From positions 1 through 64,000 of the forward strand of contig JAVVDV010000008.1 in assembly GCA_032251355.1 (NCBI GenBank): DNA of 64,000 bases, read 5' to 3'. The notes below the pieces were generated by a model. The model ran no database searches. It worked only from the letters and a program-made list of their open reading frames with translations, and was not told the DNA's origin. Source of the stretch: GCA-2722315 sp032251355. Lineage in GTDB: Bacteria; Pseudomonadota; Gammaproteobacteria; Xanthomonadales; Wenzhouxiangellaceae. This document shows, in pieces, positions 1 through 8,467 of the stretch (the first letter of the stretch is position 1; each line of letters begins with the position of its first letter). The position numbers were made by a program, and so were the translations under genes.

Positions 1-291
1 AGGGATTAAGACGAGCTTGCACAGCTCCTTAAAGAATTTGAAACGTCAGAAAGCCTTCCCTGATCAGAAGGGATTAAGACGTTAGCCTCAGCGACCATCA
101 GCAAACGACTGGCCGTCAGAAAGCCTTCCCTGATCAGAAGGGATTAAGACCCAAGCTTACGAGTCCCGCCAGAAGATGTCGGCAAGGTCAGAAAGCCTTC
201 CCTGATCAGAAGGGATTAAGACGCGGCGGCTCGTAGCCGTTGCTGTCCGACCACCGTCAGAAAGCCTTCCCTGATCAGAAGGGATTAAGGT
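1..291 (+). CRISPR. CRISPR array, leader-distal end (four full repeats plus a partial one at the edge)
   Basis: A 36-nt repeat beginning GTCAGAAAGCC and ending GGGATTAAGAC occurs at 45-80, 115-150, 187-222 and 256-291, and its last 12 nt are at 1-12. The spacers are 13-44 (32 nt), 81-114 (34), 151-186 (36) and 223-255 (33), all different. The repeat contains a short inverted pair, CCTTC/GAAGG, around TGATCA. The 256-291 copy ends GT instead of AC, which marks the leader-distal end, so the leader should lie left of the window with transcription to the right. In that orientation the crRNA 5' tag would be ATTAAGAC, 8 nt as in type III systems. The type III operon downstream fits this. Confidence 0.95.
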
Positions 292-556
292 GAGATGAAT
301 CGCGGCGGGGACGCCGCTCCTACAGGTTGGGAAGCGTTCGCTGGTTAGGGGGATTAAGGTGAGATGAATCGCGGCGTGGACGCCGCTACTACAGGTTGGG
401 AAGCGTTCGCTGGTTAGGGGGATTAGGGCGAAATGGATCGCGGCGGGGACGCCGCTCCTACAGGTTGGGAAGCGTTCGCTGGTTTGGGGGATTAGGGCGA
501 ATTGGATCGCGGCGGGGGCGCCGCTCCTACAGGGTATAAGCCTTTTCTGATCAGTA
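292..556 (+). repeat. Decayed CRISPR tail: 69-bp tandem units with a REP-like palindrome in the spacer position
   Basis: Units with a 69-bp period follow the last good repeat. Each has a 34-nt segment containing the palindromic core CGCGGCGGGGACGCCGC followed by TCCTACAG (292-325, 361-394, 430-463, 499-532). Each is followed by a 35-nt segment (326-360, 395-429, 464-498) that aligns to the CRISPR repeat at about three quarters identity, sharing AAGC, TTC, CTG and GGGATTA. A final remnant at 534-556 has AAGCCTTTTCTGATCAG, nearly the centre of the true repeat. The 69-bp period equals repeat plus spacer. The palindrome resembles REP sequences of Xanthomonadales and Pseudomonas. The units are nearly identical to each other, so they probably arose by tandem duplication after decay. 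Confidence 0.8.
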
Positions 557-873
557 TCCAGCGCGGAATTGTTTTTCCGGTCGGTATCGATCAGTGCGGT
601 TCGCTTGCGGCTCAACATCCCCGGCGCTGCGTGGTTGGCAATCTTGCCGCACTGCTCCGTTTTGCCCATTCCATGGTTTGATAGCGGCTCTGGAGCCATG
701 GAGATCAAGATCGATGCACGTCCCCGGCAATCTTGCCGATTCGTGCCGGCCCTGGTCGGCATGTTTTAATCAACACACCATGGAAACCGACAATTTCCTG
801 GTCGCGAGAAGGCAGCGGTGCGGTTGGGCCGCGGGGTTTTCGATTCATTCTCTTGGTCATTACGGGTAGCAGC
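557..873. other. Gene-free interval between the CRISPR tail and the first cas-locus gene
   Basis: No convincing gene is seen here. GGCAATCTTGCCG-like segments occur twice (near 640-653 and 727-740) as short direct repeats that are themselves partly palindromic. The promoter of the downstream gene should lie here, but no clear -35/-10 pair could be chosen. Confidence 0.4.
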
Positions 874-1902
874 ATGCGAGTTCTTGAATCCCCAATCGAA
901 GCCGCCCTCGATCGCGTGATCGAGCGTGAGGCTCAGGTCAGATTGCTGCCGCTGGATGGTCCGGTTGCCGTGGATCTTTCCGCCGGCGCGCGCCACATTG
1001 CAATTCGTGCCGGCGGGATGGTGGTCGAGGACAGGCTGGACCTGCGCCTGATCCATCAGTTCGGCAGCCGCATCTGGCCCAATCTGGATCGCGATGCGAC
1101 CATCGAGCGCTGGAAGCAGGCCGAGCCGGAGTGGTTGGCACAGCGGCTTGCCGCTGCCCTGGAGAACTCGGATGCGGTGCTGCGCTACCAGACGGATGGT
1201 CGGCACCAGGCGATCTATGGGCTGACAGCGACAAGCTTCGTCGAAATGAACCAGCAGGCGTTTCGGAACGAGCTGATTGCGGCCATGAAGCCGATCGGCA
1301 TCCGCCCCAATGGCCGTGTGTTCGAAACCGCCTTCCAGGAGGTGGTCGAGGAGTTTGGCGTGCCCTCCGGCAAGGGTGCGGTGGGCCTGCATTGCCGCGT
1401 GATCTATGGGCTGAATACCGGCTACAGCGCCTACCGGCTGCGTTGGGGGCGCACCATTCTGGTCTGCTCGAACGGGCTGACCAGCTTTGAGAACGTCGCG
1501 CGCGATCGCTGGATTCATACCCGGCAGGTCGCGGTTGGAGATTTCGTCAATGGCTCGGTGCAGGGCGCCTATAGCCATTTGTCGGACCTGGAAAAGCAGA
1601 TTCATGCGGCCCGCAACCGGTCGGCGGCCTATGCATTGATCGACCAGTTCCTCACGCGCCTGACGCTGGCGCGGGCGACGCAGCAGCGGGTGGTCGAGCG
1701 GGTCGAGAGCGAGCTTTCCGAGTGGGGCCGCAACGAGTGGTCGGTCAGCCAGGCACTGACCTATCTGGGAACGCACGAGAAGGCGATTCCGCCGCGGGTG
1801 CGCGATCATCTGACCCGCGTGGGTACCGATATTCTCGATGAGGGCCTGGCGGTCGTTGCCGCGTCGCCGCATCTGAACCGGATTGCAAGCAGCTACGATT
1901 GA
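874..1902 (+). CDS. DUF932-like protein at the CRISPR locus
   Basis: This 342-residue soluble protein lies between the array and the cas operon, in the same direction. The ATG at 874 (MRVLESPIEAAL) was chosen because the preceding in-frame codons look like leader sequence. The middle resembles DUF932 (plasmid/phage-like) proteins: a segment around VCSNGLTSFE corresponds to the family's conserved V-C-N core, and the C-terminal part has NEWSVSQALTYLGTHE. No nuclease, helicase or transmembrane signature is seen. DUF932 proteins are common on plasmids and phages and have no settled function. The gene is separated from the next by a 216-bp gap with its own promoter candidate, so it is probably a separate transcription unit. 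The family call is moderate; a link to CRISPR function is only positional. Confidence 0.55.
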   Translation: MRVLESPIEAALDRVIEREAQVRLLPLDGPVAVDLSAGARHIAIRAGGMVVEDRLDLRLIHQFGSRIWPNLDRDATIERWKQAEPEWLAQRLAAALENSDAVLRYQTDGRHQAIYGLTATSFVEMNQQAFRNELIAAMKPIGIRPNGRVFETAFQEVVEEFGVPSGKGAVGLHCRVIYGLNTGYSAYRLRWGRTILVCSNGLTSFENVARDRWIHTRQVAVGDFVNGSVQGAYSHLSDLEKQIHAARNRSAAYALIDQFLTRLTLARATQQRVVERVESELSEWGRNEWSVSQALTYLGTHEKAIPPRVRDHLTRVGTDILDEGLAVVAASPHLNRIASSYD

Positions 1903-1942
1903 GTGTGATTTCCGCCTGATGACGAGTGCGGCGAGTGGTGAT

Positions 1943-1971
1943 TTGACGGAGCGGGTGAATGTGGCTAGAGT
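1943..1971 (+). promoter_or_regulatory. Candidate sigma-70 promoter of the cas10 operon
   Basis: TTGACG (1943-1948) and TAGAGT (1966-1971) are separated by 17 bp, matching 5/6 and 4/6 of the consensus hexamers. It lies about 150 bp before the first operon gene and after the DUF932-like gene, so the cas operon can be expressed independently. Confidence 0.5.
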
Positions 1972-2118
1972 ATTTTCAGTGGGGCTGGAATCGATGCAGG
2001 AACGTGCAGTGTTCTCGGGAAGGGGCGTTGGTTTGAAAATTGGCAGTCGGCGGCTTGCGTGCTTGTCCCCAGGGATCAGCGATGGAATGGGGCGGGCGCG
2101 GCTCCCGGGCGGTGCGCG

Positions 2119-3282
2119 GTGAGCGCGAACGCTGCCCAGCCGCACACCTTCGAACGCCGCATTCTGGTGGCGGTCAGCGGCATGTCGCCGCAAATCCTCA
2201 CCGAGACCCTGTTCAAGCTCGCGGTCGAGGGTGCGCCGCGCTTCGTGCCGACCGAAATTCATCTGGTGAGTACGGCGCACGGCATCGAGCTGGCGCGCGA
2301 GACGCTGCTCGATCATGGCCGCGGCCAGTACTTCCAGTTGCTGCGTGACTACCGACTCGACGCCGAGCCAATCGACTTCGGCGAGCGCAATCTGCATGTG
2401 ATCTGCGATGCCGACGGTCGCCCGCTGGACGATATTCATGATGCGGCAGCCAACCGTTCGGCGGCCGATTGCATCGTTGATCTGTTGCGCGGTTTCTGCA
2501 GCGATCACACCGCGGCGGTGCATGCGTCCATGGCCGGTGGCCGCAAGACCATGGGTTTTTACCTGGGCTACGCGATGAGCCTGCTGGGCCGACCGCAGGA
2601 CCGGCTCAGTCACGTGCTGCTCAACCGGCCATTCGAGTCGTGCCGCGATTTTTTCTACCCGCCGGCCACGCCGCGGGAGCTGACGATTGGCGGTGAGACG
2701 GTCAACACCGCCGATGCACGCCTTACCCTGGCCGATATTCCGATTGTGCTGCTGGGCAACCGCACGGCGCTGGAGGGTTTGCAGGAGGGTGCCGGCTACA
2801 GCGAAACCGTGCGGCGACTGCAAGACAGCCTGGACGAGCCGCAGTTGATGATCGATTTCGACGCGGGCACGGTCCGGGCGCACGGCAAGCGGATCCGGAT
2901 GGGCAAGGTGCTGTTTTCCATCCTCGCGTGGCTGGCGATCCGGGCGCGTGAGGGGCTGCCGCCGGTGCAGTTCACTGGAGCCGAGGCTGTCGATACACGC
3001 ACGCTGCTGGCGGTGATGGAAGATGTGGGCGCGAGTGAGCGTTCACTGAGTGCGCTGCATGCCGGCACCTATGGCGTCGAGGATTTCCGCCCGAACTGCT
3101 CCAAGCTGAACAGCCGCCTGAAAGCCGAGCTCGGCCCGGCAGCAGCGCACTATCAGGTGGTGCAGACCGGCAAGCGGCCGTTTGCACGCTATGCGCTGGG
3201 GCTTTCGCCGGCGCAGATTCAGATCAGAGGTTGCGATCACGAGGCCCTGGTGGGCCAGATTACAAAGGGAGTCATGCAATGA
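2119..3282 (+). CDS. CARF-type CRISPR protein (NE0113/TIGR02584 family) with C-terminal winged-helix-like domain
   Basis: This 387-residue protein starts at a GTG (2119); a GTG at 2059 would add 20 residues. The N-terminal half is the Cas_NE0113 family: RILVAVSGMSPQ at 14-25 is the first strand and loop of a Rossmann-like CARF fold, and SMAGGRKTMGF at 137-147 is the second ligand-loop motif. Such domains bind, and in ring nucleases cleave, cyclic oligoadenylate made by Cas10. The C-terminal part (about 241-362) looks like an OmpR-type winged helix: a beta strand plus RIRMGKVLFSILAWLA, then NCSKLNSRLKAELG and a terminal hairpin, TGKRPFARYALGL. The protein could therefore be a ligand-sensing regulator, a ring nuclease or both. 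Its stop overlaps the cas10 start by 4 nt. The family call is good; the domain function is inference. Confidence 0.75.
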   Translation: MSANAAQPHTFERRILVAVSGMSPQILTETLFKLAVEGAPRFVPTEIHLVSTAHGIELARETLLDHGRGQYFQLLRDYRLDAEPIDFGERNLHVICDADGRPLDDIHDAAANRSAADCIVDLLRGFCSDHTAAVHASMAGGRKTMGFYLGYAMSLLGRPQDRLSHVLLNRPFESCRDFFYPPATPRELTIGGETVNTADARLTLADIPIVLLGNRTALEGLQEGAGYSETVRRLQDSLDEPQLMIDFDAGTVRAHGKRIRMGKVLFSILAWLAIRAREGLPPVQFTGAEAVDTRTLLAVMEDVGASERSLSALHAGTYGVEDFRPNCSKLNSRLKAELGPAAAHYQVVQTGKRPFARYALGLSPAQIQIRGCDHEALVGQITKGVMQ

Positions 3283-4928
3283 GTTGGCATTGTCTTGTGT
3301 TCGAGGCCAATTCGATCCAGTCGTGGGTGTTCGGCTCGGGTCGGCTGCGGCATATTGTCGGCGGCAGTCGATTGGTGAGTGGGCTGACCGACGAGTTGCT
3401 CGATAGCGTATTGGCCGGGCTCGGGCTGGAAGCCGGGCGCGACATGCTGTTCCCGCGCCGCGGTGGTGGGGCGTTTTATGCGTTTTCCGAAGACGCCGAG
3501 GCAATCGAGCGGCTGGCGCAGTGCTGGCCGCTGTTTGTTGCCCGCTACGCGCCGGGGCTGGGGTTTTCGCTCGGTCGTGGCGAAGGTGACGGCCCGCGCG
3601 CGGCATTTGTCGCCGCCCGCGCGGCGCTGCAGCGCACGGGCAAACGGCCCTGGCCAGTGCTGCCGCAGGCCACGCCGGTGATGGAACGCGCGCCGCGCAC
3701 CGGTCGCCCGGCGGTGGCGCGCCATCGCAAGGATGTGCTCGACGAGACCTCGCGCGCCCAGGAGCGGGCCGAGGCGATCGCGCGCGCCAACGCGCACGAA
3801 GATATTGAGCCGGGCATGCGCCTGGCACGACGGCTCGAGCGCGGCACCAACATCTGGCCGCGCGACATGGAGCCGGACGAGTCGCCAACGGGAAGTGATG
3901 CGGCGTTTCCGTTTCGCCGCGACGAGCAGGGCGCGCTTGCCAGTCGCTATGTTGCGCTGGTGCATGCCGACGGCAACGGGCTGGGCCAGGTTTTGCAGCA
4001 GTTGCAGGCAGTCGGCAGCGACGGTGCGGAGTATCTGTCGTTGTTCCGCAGGTTTTCCGATGCCCTGGATCAGGCGACTCTGGAGGCAGCGGCGCGGGCC
4101 TGCCAGGCGCACCTGATCAACGACCCGGATACCTGTGATTTCGAGACGCTGCCGGCGCGGCCGATCATTCTTGGCGGCGATGACCTGACCTTTCTGGTCC
4201 GGGCCGACCTGGCGCTGCCGTTTACCCGCAGCTTTCTGGAGGCATTCGAGCAAGAAACGGCGAGCCGGCTGAAGACACTGGGTGTGGCCGGTCTCGAACG
4301 CGGACTGACCGCGTGTGCCGGACTTGCCTACCTGCGCGCCAACCAGCCGTTTCACATGGGCGTGCAGTTGGCCGAGAGCTTGTGCGCGCATGCCAAGGCG
4401 CAGGTGCGCCAGGGTGTTAACGGCGGTCCGATGGTATCGGCACTGGCGCTGCATCGCTGCACCGACAGCCTGATCGAGGACTACGAGCAATTGCTGCACT
4501 CGAGCCTGACGATCGCCGATCACGCCGGTGCGCAAAGCTACCGGTTGACGATGGAGGCCTGGGCGCTGCATTCTGGAGACGCCGGTCTGCCGCCGCTGGA
4601 TGCGCTGGTGGGCTTGCTGGCCTGGCTGAACCATAAGCAGATCGCGCGCGGTCCCGGTCGTCAGCTGCTGGGACTGATGGGGCTTTCGCCCGGCCTCGCG
4701 CGAGTGCGCTACCGGCGTTGGCTGGAGATTCTTGAAAAGCGCGACGGCCAGTCCGGCAGCCGCCTCGCCGAGGAGTTCTCGGGGCTGCTCAAGGCGGCGG
4801 CCTGCGGCGCGCGCGTGCTCGAAGATCTGCCGTTCGTGGAGCGGCAGGAGCGTCTGTTTGCCACGCCACTGGGTGATGCGATGGCACTCAAATCGCTGTT
4901 GTGTCGATCGGCGGAGGTGCAGGCATGA
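3279..4928 (+). CDS. cas10: Type III Cas10 subunit, cyclase-competent, HD domain absent
   Basis: This 549-residue large subunit starts at ATG 3279 inside the previous stop. The protein begins directly with the first palm-like domain (LVFEANSIQSWVFGSGRL), as in Cmr2/Csm1 after the HD domain; no HD nuclease precedes it. The second palm domain has HADGNGLGQ near residue 228 and the catalytic GGDD at 299-302 (LGGDDLTFLV), which in this family converts ATP to cyclic oligoadenylate on target-RNA binding. An alpha-helical C-terminal domain follows. Lack of HD is typical of subtype III-D, and the Csx10- and Csx19-like neighbours agree. The CARF protein upstream and Csx16 downstream are the expected readers and erasers of such a messenger. 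DNA cleavage by Cas10 itself is not expected. Confidence 0.9.
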   Translation: MSWHCLVFEANSIQSWVFGSGRLRHIVGGSRLVSGLTDELLDSVLAGLGLEAGRDMLFPRRGGGAFYAFSEDAEAIERLAQCWPLFVARYAPGLGFSLGRGEGDGPRAAFVAARAALQRTGKRPWPVLPQATPVMERAPRTGRPAVARHRKDVLDETSRAQERAEAIARANAHEDIEPGMRLARRLERGTNIWPRDMEPDESPTGSDAAFPFRRDEQGALASRYVALVHADGNGLGQVLQQLQAVGSDGAEYLSLFRRFSDALDQATLEAAARACQAHLINDPDTCDFETLPARPIILGGDDLTFLVRADLALPFTRSFLEAFEQETASRLKTLGVAGLERGLTACAGLAYLRANQPFHMGVQLAESLCAHAKAQVRQGVNGGPMVSALALHRCTDSLIEDYEQLLHSSLTIADHAGAQSYRLTMEAWALHSGDAGLPPLDALVGLLAWLNHKQIARGPGRQLLGLMGLSPGLARVRYRRWLEILEKRDGQSGSRLAEEFSGLLKAAACGARVLEDLPFVERQERLFATPLGDAMALKSLLCRSAEVQA

Positions 4929-5512
4929 AGGGCAATCAAGTGTTGCAGGTCGAGTTGTTCTCGTACTGGCAGGCCGGAACCGGTCGCGGCAGTGGGGCGC
5001 ATGTCGATAACCTGTCCCATACCGATGCCGACGGTCTGCCCGAGATTCCCGGACGCACGCTGAAGGGGATTTTGCGCGACGCCACGCGCACGGCCGGCCT
5101 GCGCGGTTGGCTCGACGATGCGCAGTTGCACCAGGTGCTGTTCGGCGCGCGCGCCGAAGAAGCCGGGGCCAGTCAGCCCGGATGCCTTCGGGTGGGTTCG
5201 GCGCAACTGCCGTCCGAGGAGCGGCGCTGGCTGGCCGAGGCCGGGCGGGATTGCGTGCCGGAGCTGTTTCGTGATCTGCACTCGACGTCGATCGATCCGA
5301 ACACGGGCACGGCGCGGGCCCATTCGCTGCGCGGGATCCAGGTTGTCATTCCGCTGGTGCTGAGCGCGCGGATCGCCGAACTTGACGCCGCGCCGGCGGG
5401 GTGGGTCGAACAACTGCGGCGCTGCCTGCCGCTGGTCCGAGCGGTGGGCAGCAGTCGATCGCGCGGGCTGGGACGCGCGCGCCTGACGCTGCTGGAGACG
5501 GCCGATGCATGA
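4925..5512 (+). CDS. Csm3-like (Cas7-group) RAMP protein of the type III complex
   Basis: This 195-residue protein overlaps the cas10 stop by 4 nt. It has the RAMP pattern: an early G-x-G-x-G-rich stretch (GTGRGSGAHVD), a PGRTLKGILRDA segment typical of Csm3/Cmr4-type backbone subunits, and a C-terminal glycine-rich loop, GSSRSRGLGRARL. The acidic SHTDADGLPEIPG loop before PGRTLKG sits where Csm3 carries its target-RNA-cleaving aspartate, so slicing activity is plausible. It should multimerise along the crRNA. At about 195 residues it is a little shorter than usual Csm3. The RAMP fold is firm; the exact subunit name is uncertain. Confidence 0.8.
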   Translation: MKGNQVLQVELFSYWQAGTGRGSGAHVDNLSHTDADGLPEIPGRTLKGILRDATRTAGLRGWLDDAQLHQVLFGARAEEAGASQPGCLRVGSAQLPSEERRWLAEAGRDCVPELFRDLHSTSIDPNTGTARAHSLRGIQVVIPLVLSARIAELDAAPAGWVEQLRRCLPLVRAVGSSRSRGLGRARLTLLETADA

Positions 5513-7019
5513 GATCTGGCTGGAGCTGGAACTGCTCGAAGATACCGTGATCAGTCGCACCGGTGCGACCGCCGGCGCGCATCAGAGCCTGGATTACATT
5601 CCCGGTGCCAACCTGATGGGTGCGGCGGCAGCCGCACTCTATGCTGCCGATGCCGAGGCGAGCTGGTCGATGTTTCATGCCGACGGCGTTGTGTTCGGCG
5701 ATGCCCTGCCATTGACCGGCAGCGGTGTGGCCATCCCGGTGCCGTTGGCCTGGCACGAGCGCAAGTCTGAGCCGGCCGCGACGATGGTCGCCGACCGTCC
5801 CGATGCGCGCCGACTCGAAGCATCGCGCGTCTACAACCTGGCGGCGTCCGAGCCGGATGCGGGCCTGCAGTTGCGTCAGTTACGCAATGCCTGGGTGGAC
5901 ATGCAAACCGGACAATGGCTGAAGCCGGCGCTGCGGATGCGCATGAAGACCGCGCTCGAGCCTGGTCGCGGGACCGTGGCCAGCGGCCAATTGTTCGGCT
6001 ACGAGGCGTTGCCGGCCGGTATGCGGTTTGCCGCGCGCATTGCTTCGGAACAGACCGACTGGCTGGAGCAGGTCGCGCAGGCCCTGTGCGGCGAGATCGT
6101 GCTGGGCCGTTCGCGCTCGGCAGAGTACGGCGCCACGCGCGTTACGCGTCGGGATGCGCCGCCGCTGCCGGTCAGTCAGCCCGCGACAGCGTCGGATGTG
6201 ACCCGGATCTACCTGCTGTCCGACCTGTGCCTGGCCAACGCCTACGGGCAGCCCGAGCCATGGCCCGAGCCGGAACGCATGGGGCTCGACGGCGGTCGGC
6301 TGGATCTGCATGCAACGCATCTGCGAACACGCAGCTACAGTCCGTGGAACGGCTATCGGCGCGCGCCCGAGCTGGAACGCACGGTGATCGCGCGCGGCGG
6401 CGTCGTGGTGCTCGAGGGCGTAGTGGACTCGTCGTGGGTCGCGACGGCGCAGGCGCGCGGAATCGGGCTGTACACCGGCCAGGGTCTGGGCCAGGTGCTG
6501 ATCAATCCGCCGTTCCTGGCAGCCCGGCATCCGGTGTTTCCCGATGCCATCAGGGCAATTGCGCCGGCGCCGGTGCAGCGGCCGGATTCGGCCTTGCTCG
6601 ATCTGCTGGCCGACCGCGCCCAACAGCGCACTGGCGGCAGCCGCTTGCGCCAGGCCGCCGAGCAGCTCGTGCGCAGCCTGTTGCGCGATCTTGATCGCGC
6701 GCGCCGGGCCGCCGGGCTGGGTGGAAATGATCGCTACGGCCCGAGCGCTTCGCAGTGGCGCAAGTTGCAGCAAGCCAGAATGCAGAGCGACAAGGCAGCC
6801 GTCCTGCGCTGGGCCTTCGATGATGAAAATGCCGTGGCGCGAACGTCACACCAGGGCTGGAGCGATCAGGTCTGGACGGAATCCGGCGAGCAGCATTTCG
6901 TCCACTGGTTACGCCAGCGACTGATGGATGAAGTCGCAGCGGATCCGGTTCTTGAACAGGGCTTTGGTGTTTTTCTCGGCTACGTCGCCGAGTTGGCTGC
7001 CCGGGAGGTTCGCTCATGA
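5505..7019 (+). CDS. csx10: Csx10-like RAMP protein (Cas5-group, subtype III-D)
   Basis: This 504-residue protein starts at ATG 5505, 8 nt inside the previous gene. The N-terminus (IWLELELLEDTVISRTG, then LDYIPGANLMGAAAAALY) matches the Csx10 opening, a first strand followed by the YIPG-x-x-L-x-G RAMP motif, and VFGDALPL is the usual F-G-x-A-x-P element. A glycine-rich loop, GIGLYTGQGLGQVLIN, ends the RAMP core near residue 330. The remaining 170 residues are helical and charged and may contact Cas10 or the small-subunit side. Csx10 is the Cas5-like cap of the III-D complex that holds the crRNA 5' tag. The call rests on recognition by eye. Confidence 0.75.
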   Translation: MHEIWLELELLEDTVISRTGATAGAHQSLDYIPGANLMGAAAAALYAADAEASWSMFHADGVVFGDALPLTGSGVAIPVPLAWHERKSEPAATMVADRPDARRLEASRVYNLAASEPDAGLQLRQLRNAWVDMQTGQWLKPALRMRMKTALEPGRGTVASGQLFGYEALPAGMRFAARIASEQTDWLEQVAQALCGEIVLGRSRSAEYGATRVTRRDAPPLPVSQPATASDVTRIYLLSDLCLANAYGQPEPWPEPERMGLDGGRLDLHATHLRTRSYSPWNGYRRAPELERTVIARGGVVVLEGVVDSSWVATAQARGIGLYTGQGLGQVLINPPFLAARHPVFPDAIRAIAPAPVQRPDSALLDLLADRAQQRTGGSRLRQAAEQLVRSLLRDLDRARRAAGLGGNDRYGPSASQWRKLQQARMQSDKAAVLRWAFDDENAVARTSHQGWSDQVWTESGEQHFVHWLRQRLMDEVAADPVLEQGFGVFLGYVAELAAREVRS

Positions 7020-8467
7020 TTCCACGCAAGCGCTATTTCCATCTCGCGCGGCTGGTGATCGAAAACCGGACCGCGCTGTCGATCGTGACCGGCCATCCGG
7101 ACCGCAGTTTCGATACCGCGCTGGTGCGCGACGCGAACGGCTTGCCAACCCTTCCGGGGTCGGCGGTTGCCGGCGTGCTGCGCTCGCTGTACTGGCGCCT
7201 GCGTGCGGGTGATAGGCCGCAGGTCGATCGCCTGTTCGGTCACGCCGGAAGCGATGACGCGGAACCGTCGGCCGTGCAGGTCTCGTGGGGCTGGATTCAT
7301 GCGGCCAACGACCGCCCGGTGTTCGGGCTGAAACTCGGTGAGCAGCGTCGTGCAATCGATTCCGATCCGATTCTTTCGGCCATCGGCGAAGACCGGTTCC
7401 AGCGTGAGCGCGTGCGCATCGGTCATCGCGGCTCGGCGGCCGATGAAGGCAAATTCGATCGTGCCGTGCTGCCGGCCGGGTATCGCTTCAGCCTGGAAAT
7501 CAGTCTCGACAGCGATCATGCCGAGGATCCCGAGTGGCCGGTTTTGCTGGGCCTTGTCAACCAGCCGGGTTTCCGACTCGGTGCCAATACGCGCGCCGGT
7601 CTCGGTGCTGTGCGGCTGGTGCGCTGCGCCCAGCGTGTGTTCGACCTGGAGGCGGACGAAGATGCGGCCGCCTACCGGGAACTGGGCCCGGACCCGGGGG
7701 ACACCACGTTGCTGGCGGCCGACGATCCTGCAGCGGTCGAATTGCCGGGCGTAGTTGCCGGCGAGCTGGCGCTGGAGCCCGATGACTTTTTCCGTTTCGG
7801 CGGGGATCAGGCCGTGATCGAATCCGGGCCGGAAAAGCCGGCTGATCTGTTGCCGCGCCTTGAACCCTGTGTCTGCTGGGATGACGCCGGGGCCCGCCTG
7901 GAGTCGGCCATGCTGCTGGTGCCGGGCTCTTCGGTCAAGGGTGCGCTGGCCCATCGATTCGCGTACCACTTCAATGCGCTGGTCGGCCATTTTGCCGAAG
8001 ACTGCATCGGCGACGATGGGGAATGGGACAAGAGCGAGTCGTGCCCGGGCGTGCGCGCCTTGTTTGGCTATACCGCTAAAAGCCAATCCAGAGCCGGTTG
8101 TCTGCTGATCGATGATGCGAGCCAGTCGGTAGCCAGGGATCAGATTCGCAACCTGATCCACATCGCGATCGATCAGTTCACCGGTGGCGTGCGCCGCGGC
8201 GCGTTGTTTTCCGAGGATCTTGTCGGTGGCGGCGGTTTTCCGAATATTCGCCTTGTGCTGGATACCGAGCGTCTGGCCGAAGCCTGTAAACAGGAAGCGG
8301 TCGCGCTCGAGACGGTATGCAAGGCATTGCGCCGGACGCTGCATGACCTGTGTGAGGGCATGCTCGGGCTGGGTGCTTCTGCCTCGCGTGGCCATGGCTT
8401 CTTCAGCGGTCGCTTGACCGACAGTGGACTGAGCGCCTACCTCGAAGAAATGGAGCAACGTTCATGA
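7016..8467 (+). CDS. Double-RAMP protein (two fused Cas7-like domains)
   Basis: This 483-residue protein overlaps the previous stop by 4 nt. Two RAMP cores are visible. The first has LPGSAVAGVLRSLYW near residue 43 and ends with the loop GANTRAGLGAVRL. The second has VPGSSVKGALAHRFAYH near 303, then the Csm3-type segment IDQFTGGVRRGALFSEDL and the loop GASASRGHGFFSG. Fused Cas7 domains are known in several type III-D/E-like complexes and would supply two adjacent backbone positions from one chain. The second half keeps more of the Csm3 pattern than the first. Calling it a fused Csm3-group protein is inference from motif order. Confidence 0.75.
   Translation: MIPRKRYFHLARLVIENRTALSIVTGHPDRSFDTALVRDANGLPTLPGSAVAGVLRSLYWRLRAGDRPQVDRLFGHAGSDDAEPSAVQVSWGWIHAANDRPVFGLKLGEQRRAIDSDPILSAIGEDRFQRERVRIGHRGSAADEGKFDRAVLPAGYRFSLEISLDSDHAEDPEWPVLLGLVNQPGFRLGANTRAGLGAVRLVRCAQRVFDLEADEDAAAYRELGPDPGDTTLLAADDPAAVELPGVVAGELALEPDDFFRFGGDQAVIESGPEKPADLLPRLEPCVCWDDAGARLESAMLLVPGSSVKGALAHRFAYHFNALVGHFAEDCIGDDGEWDKSESCPGVRALFGYTAKSQSRAGCLLIDDASQSVARDQIRNLIHIAIDQFTGGVRRGALFSEDLVGGGGFPNIRLVLDTERLAEACKQEAVALETVCKALRRTLHDLCEGMLGLGASASRGHGFFSGRLTDSGLSAYLEEMEQRS

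Noticed and set aside
157..762. A 201-codon minus-strand open frame with internal repeats
   Set aside because: It is the translation of the decayed CRISPR units; the protein repeats mirror the 69-bp DNA period and no start or family supports it.
3040..3061. R-x5-H (R308 to H314) in the CARF protein as a HEPN nuclease motif
   Set aside because: It lies inside the segment that reads as a winged helix, and the helical HEPN context and the usual polar residue after R are missing. Kept only as a note.
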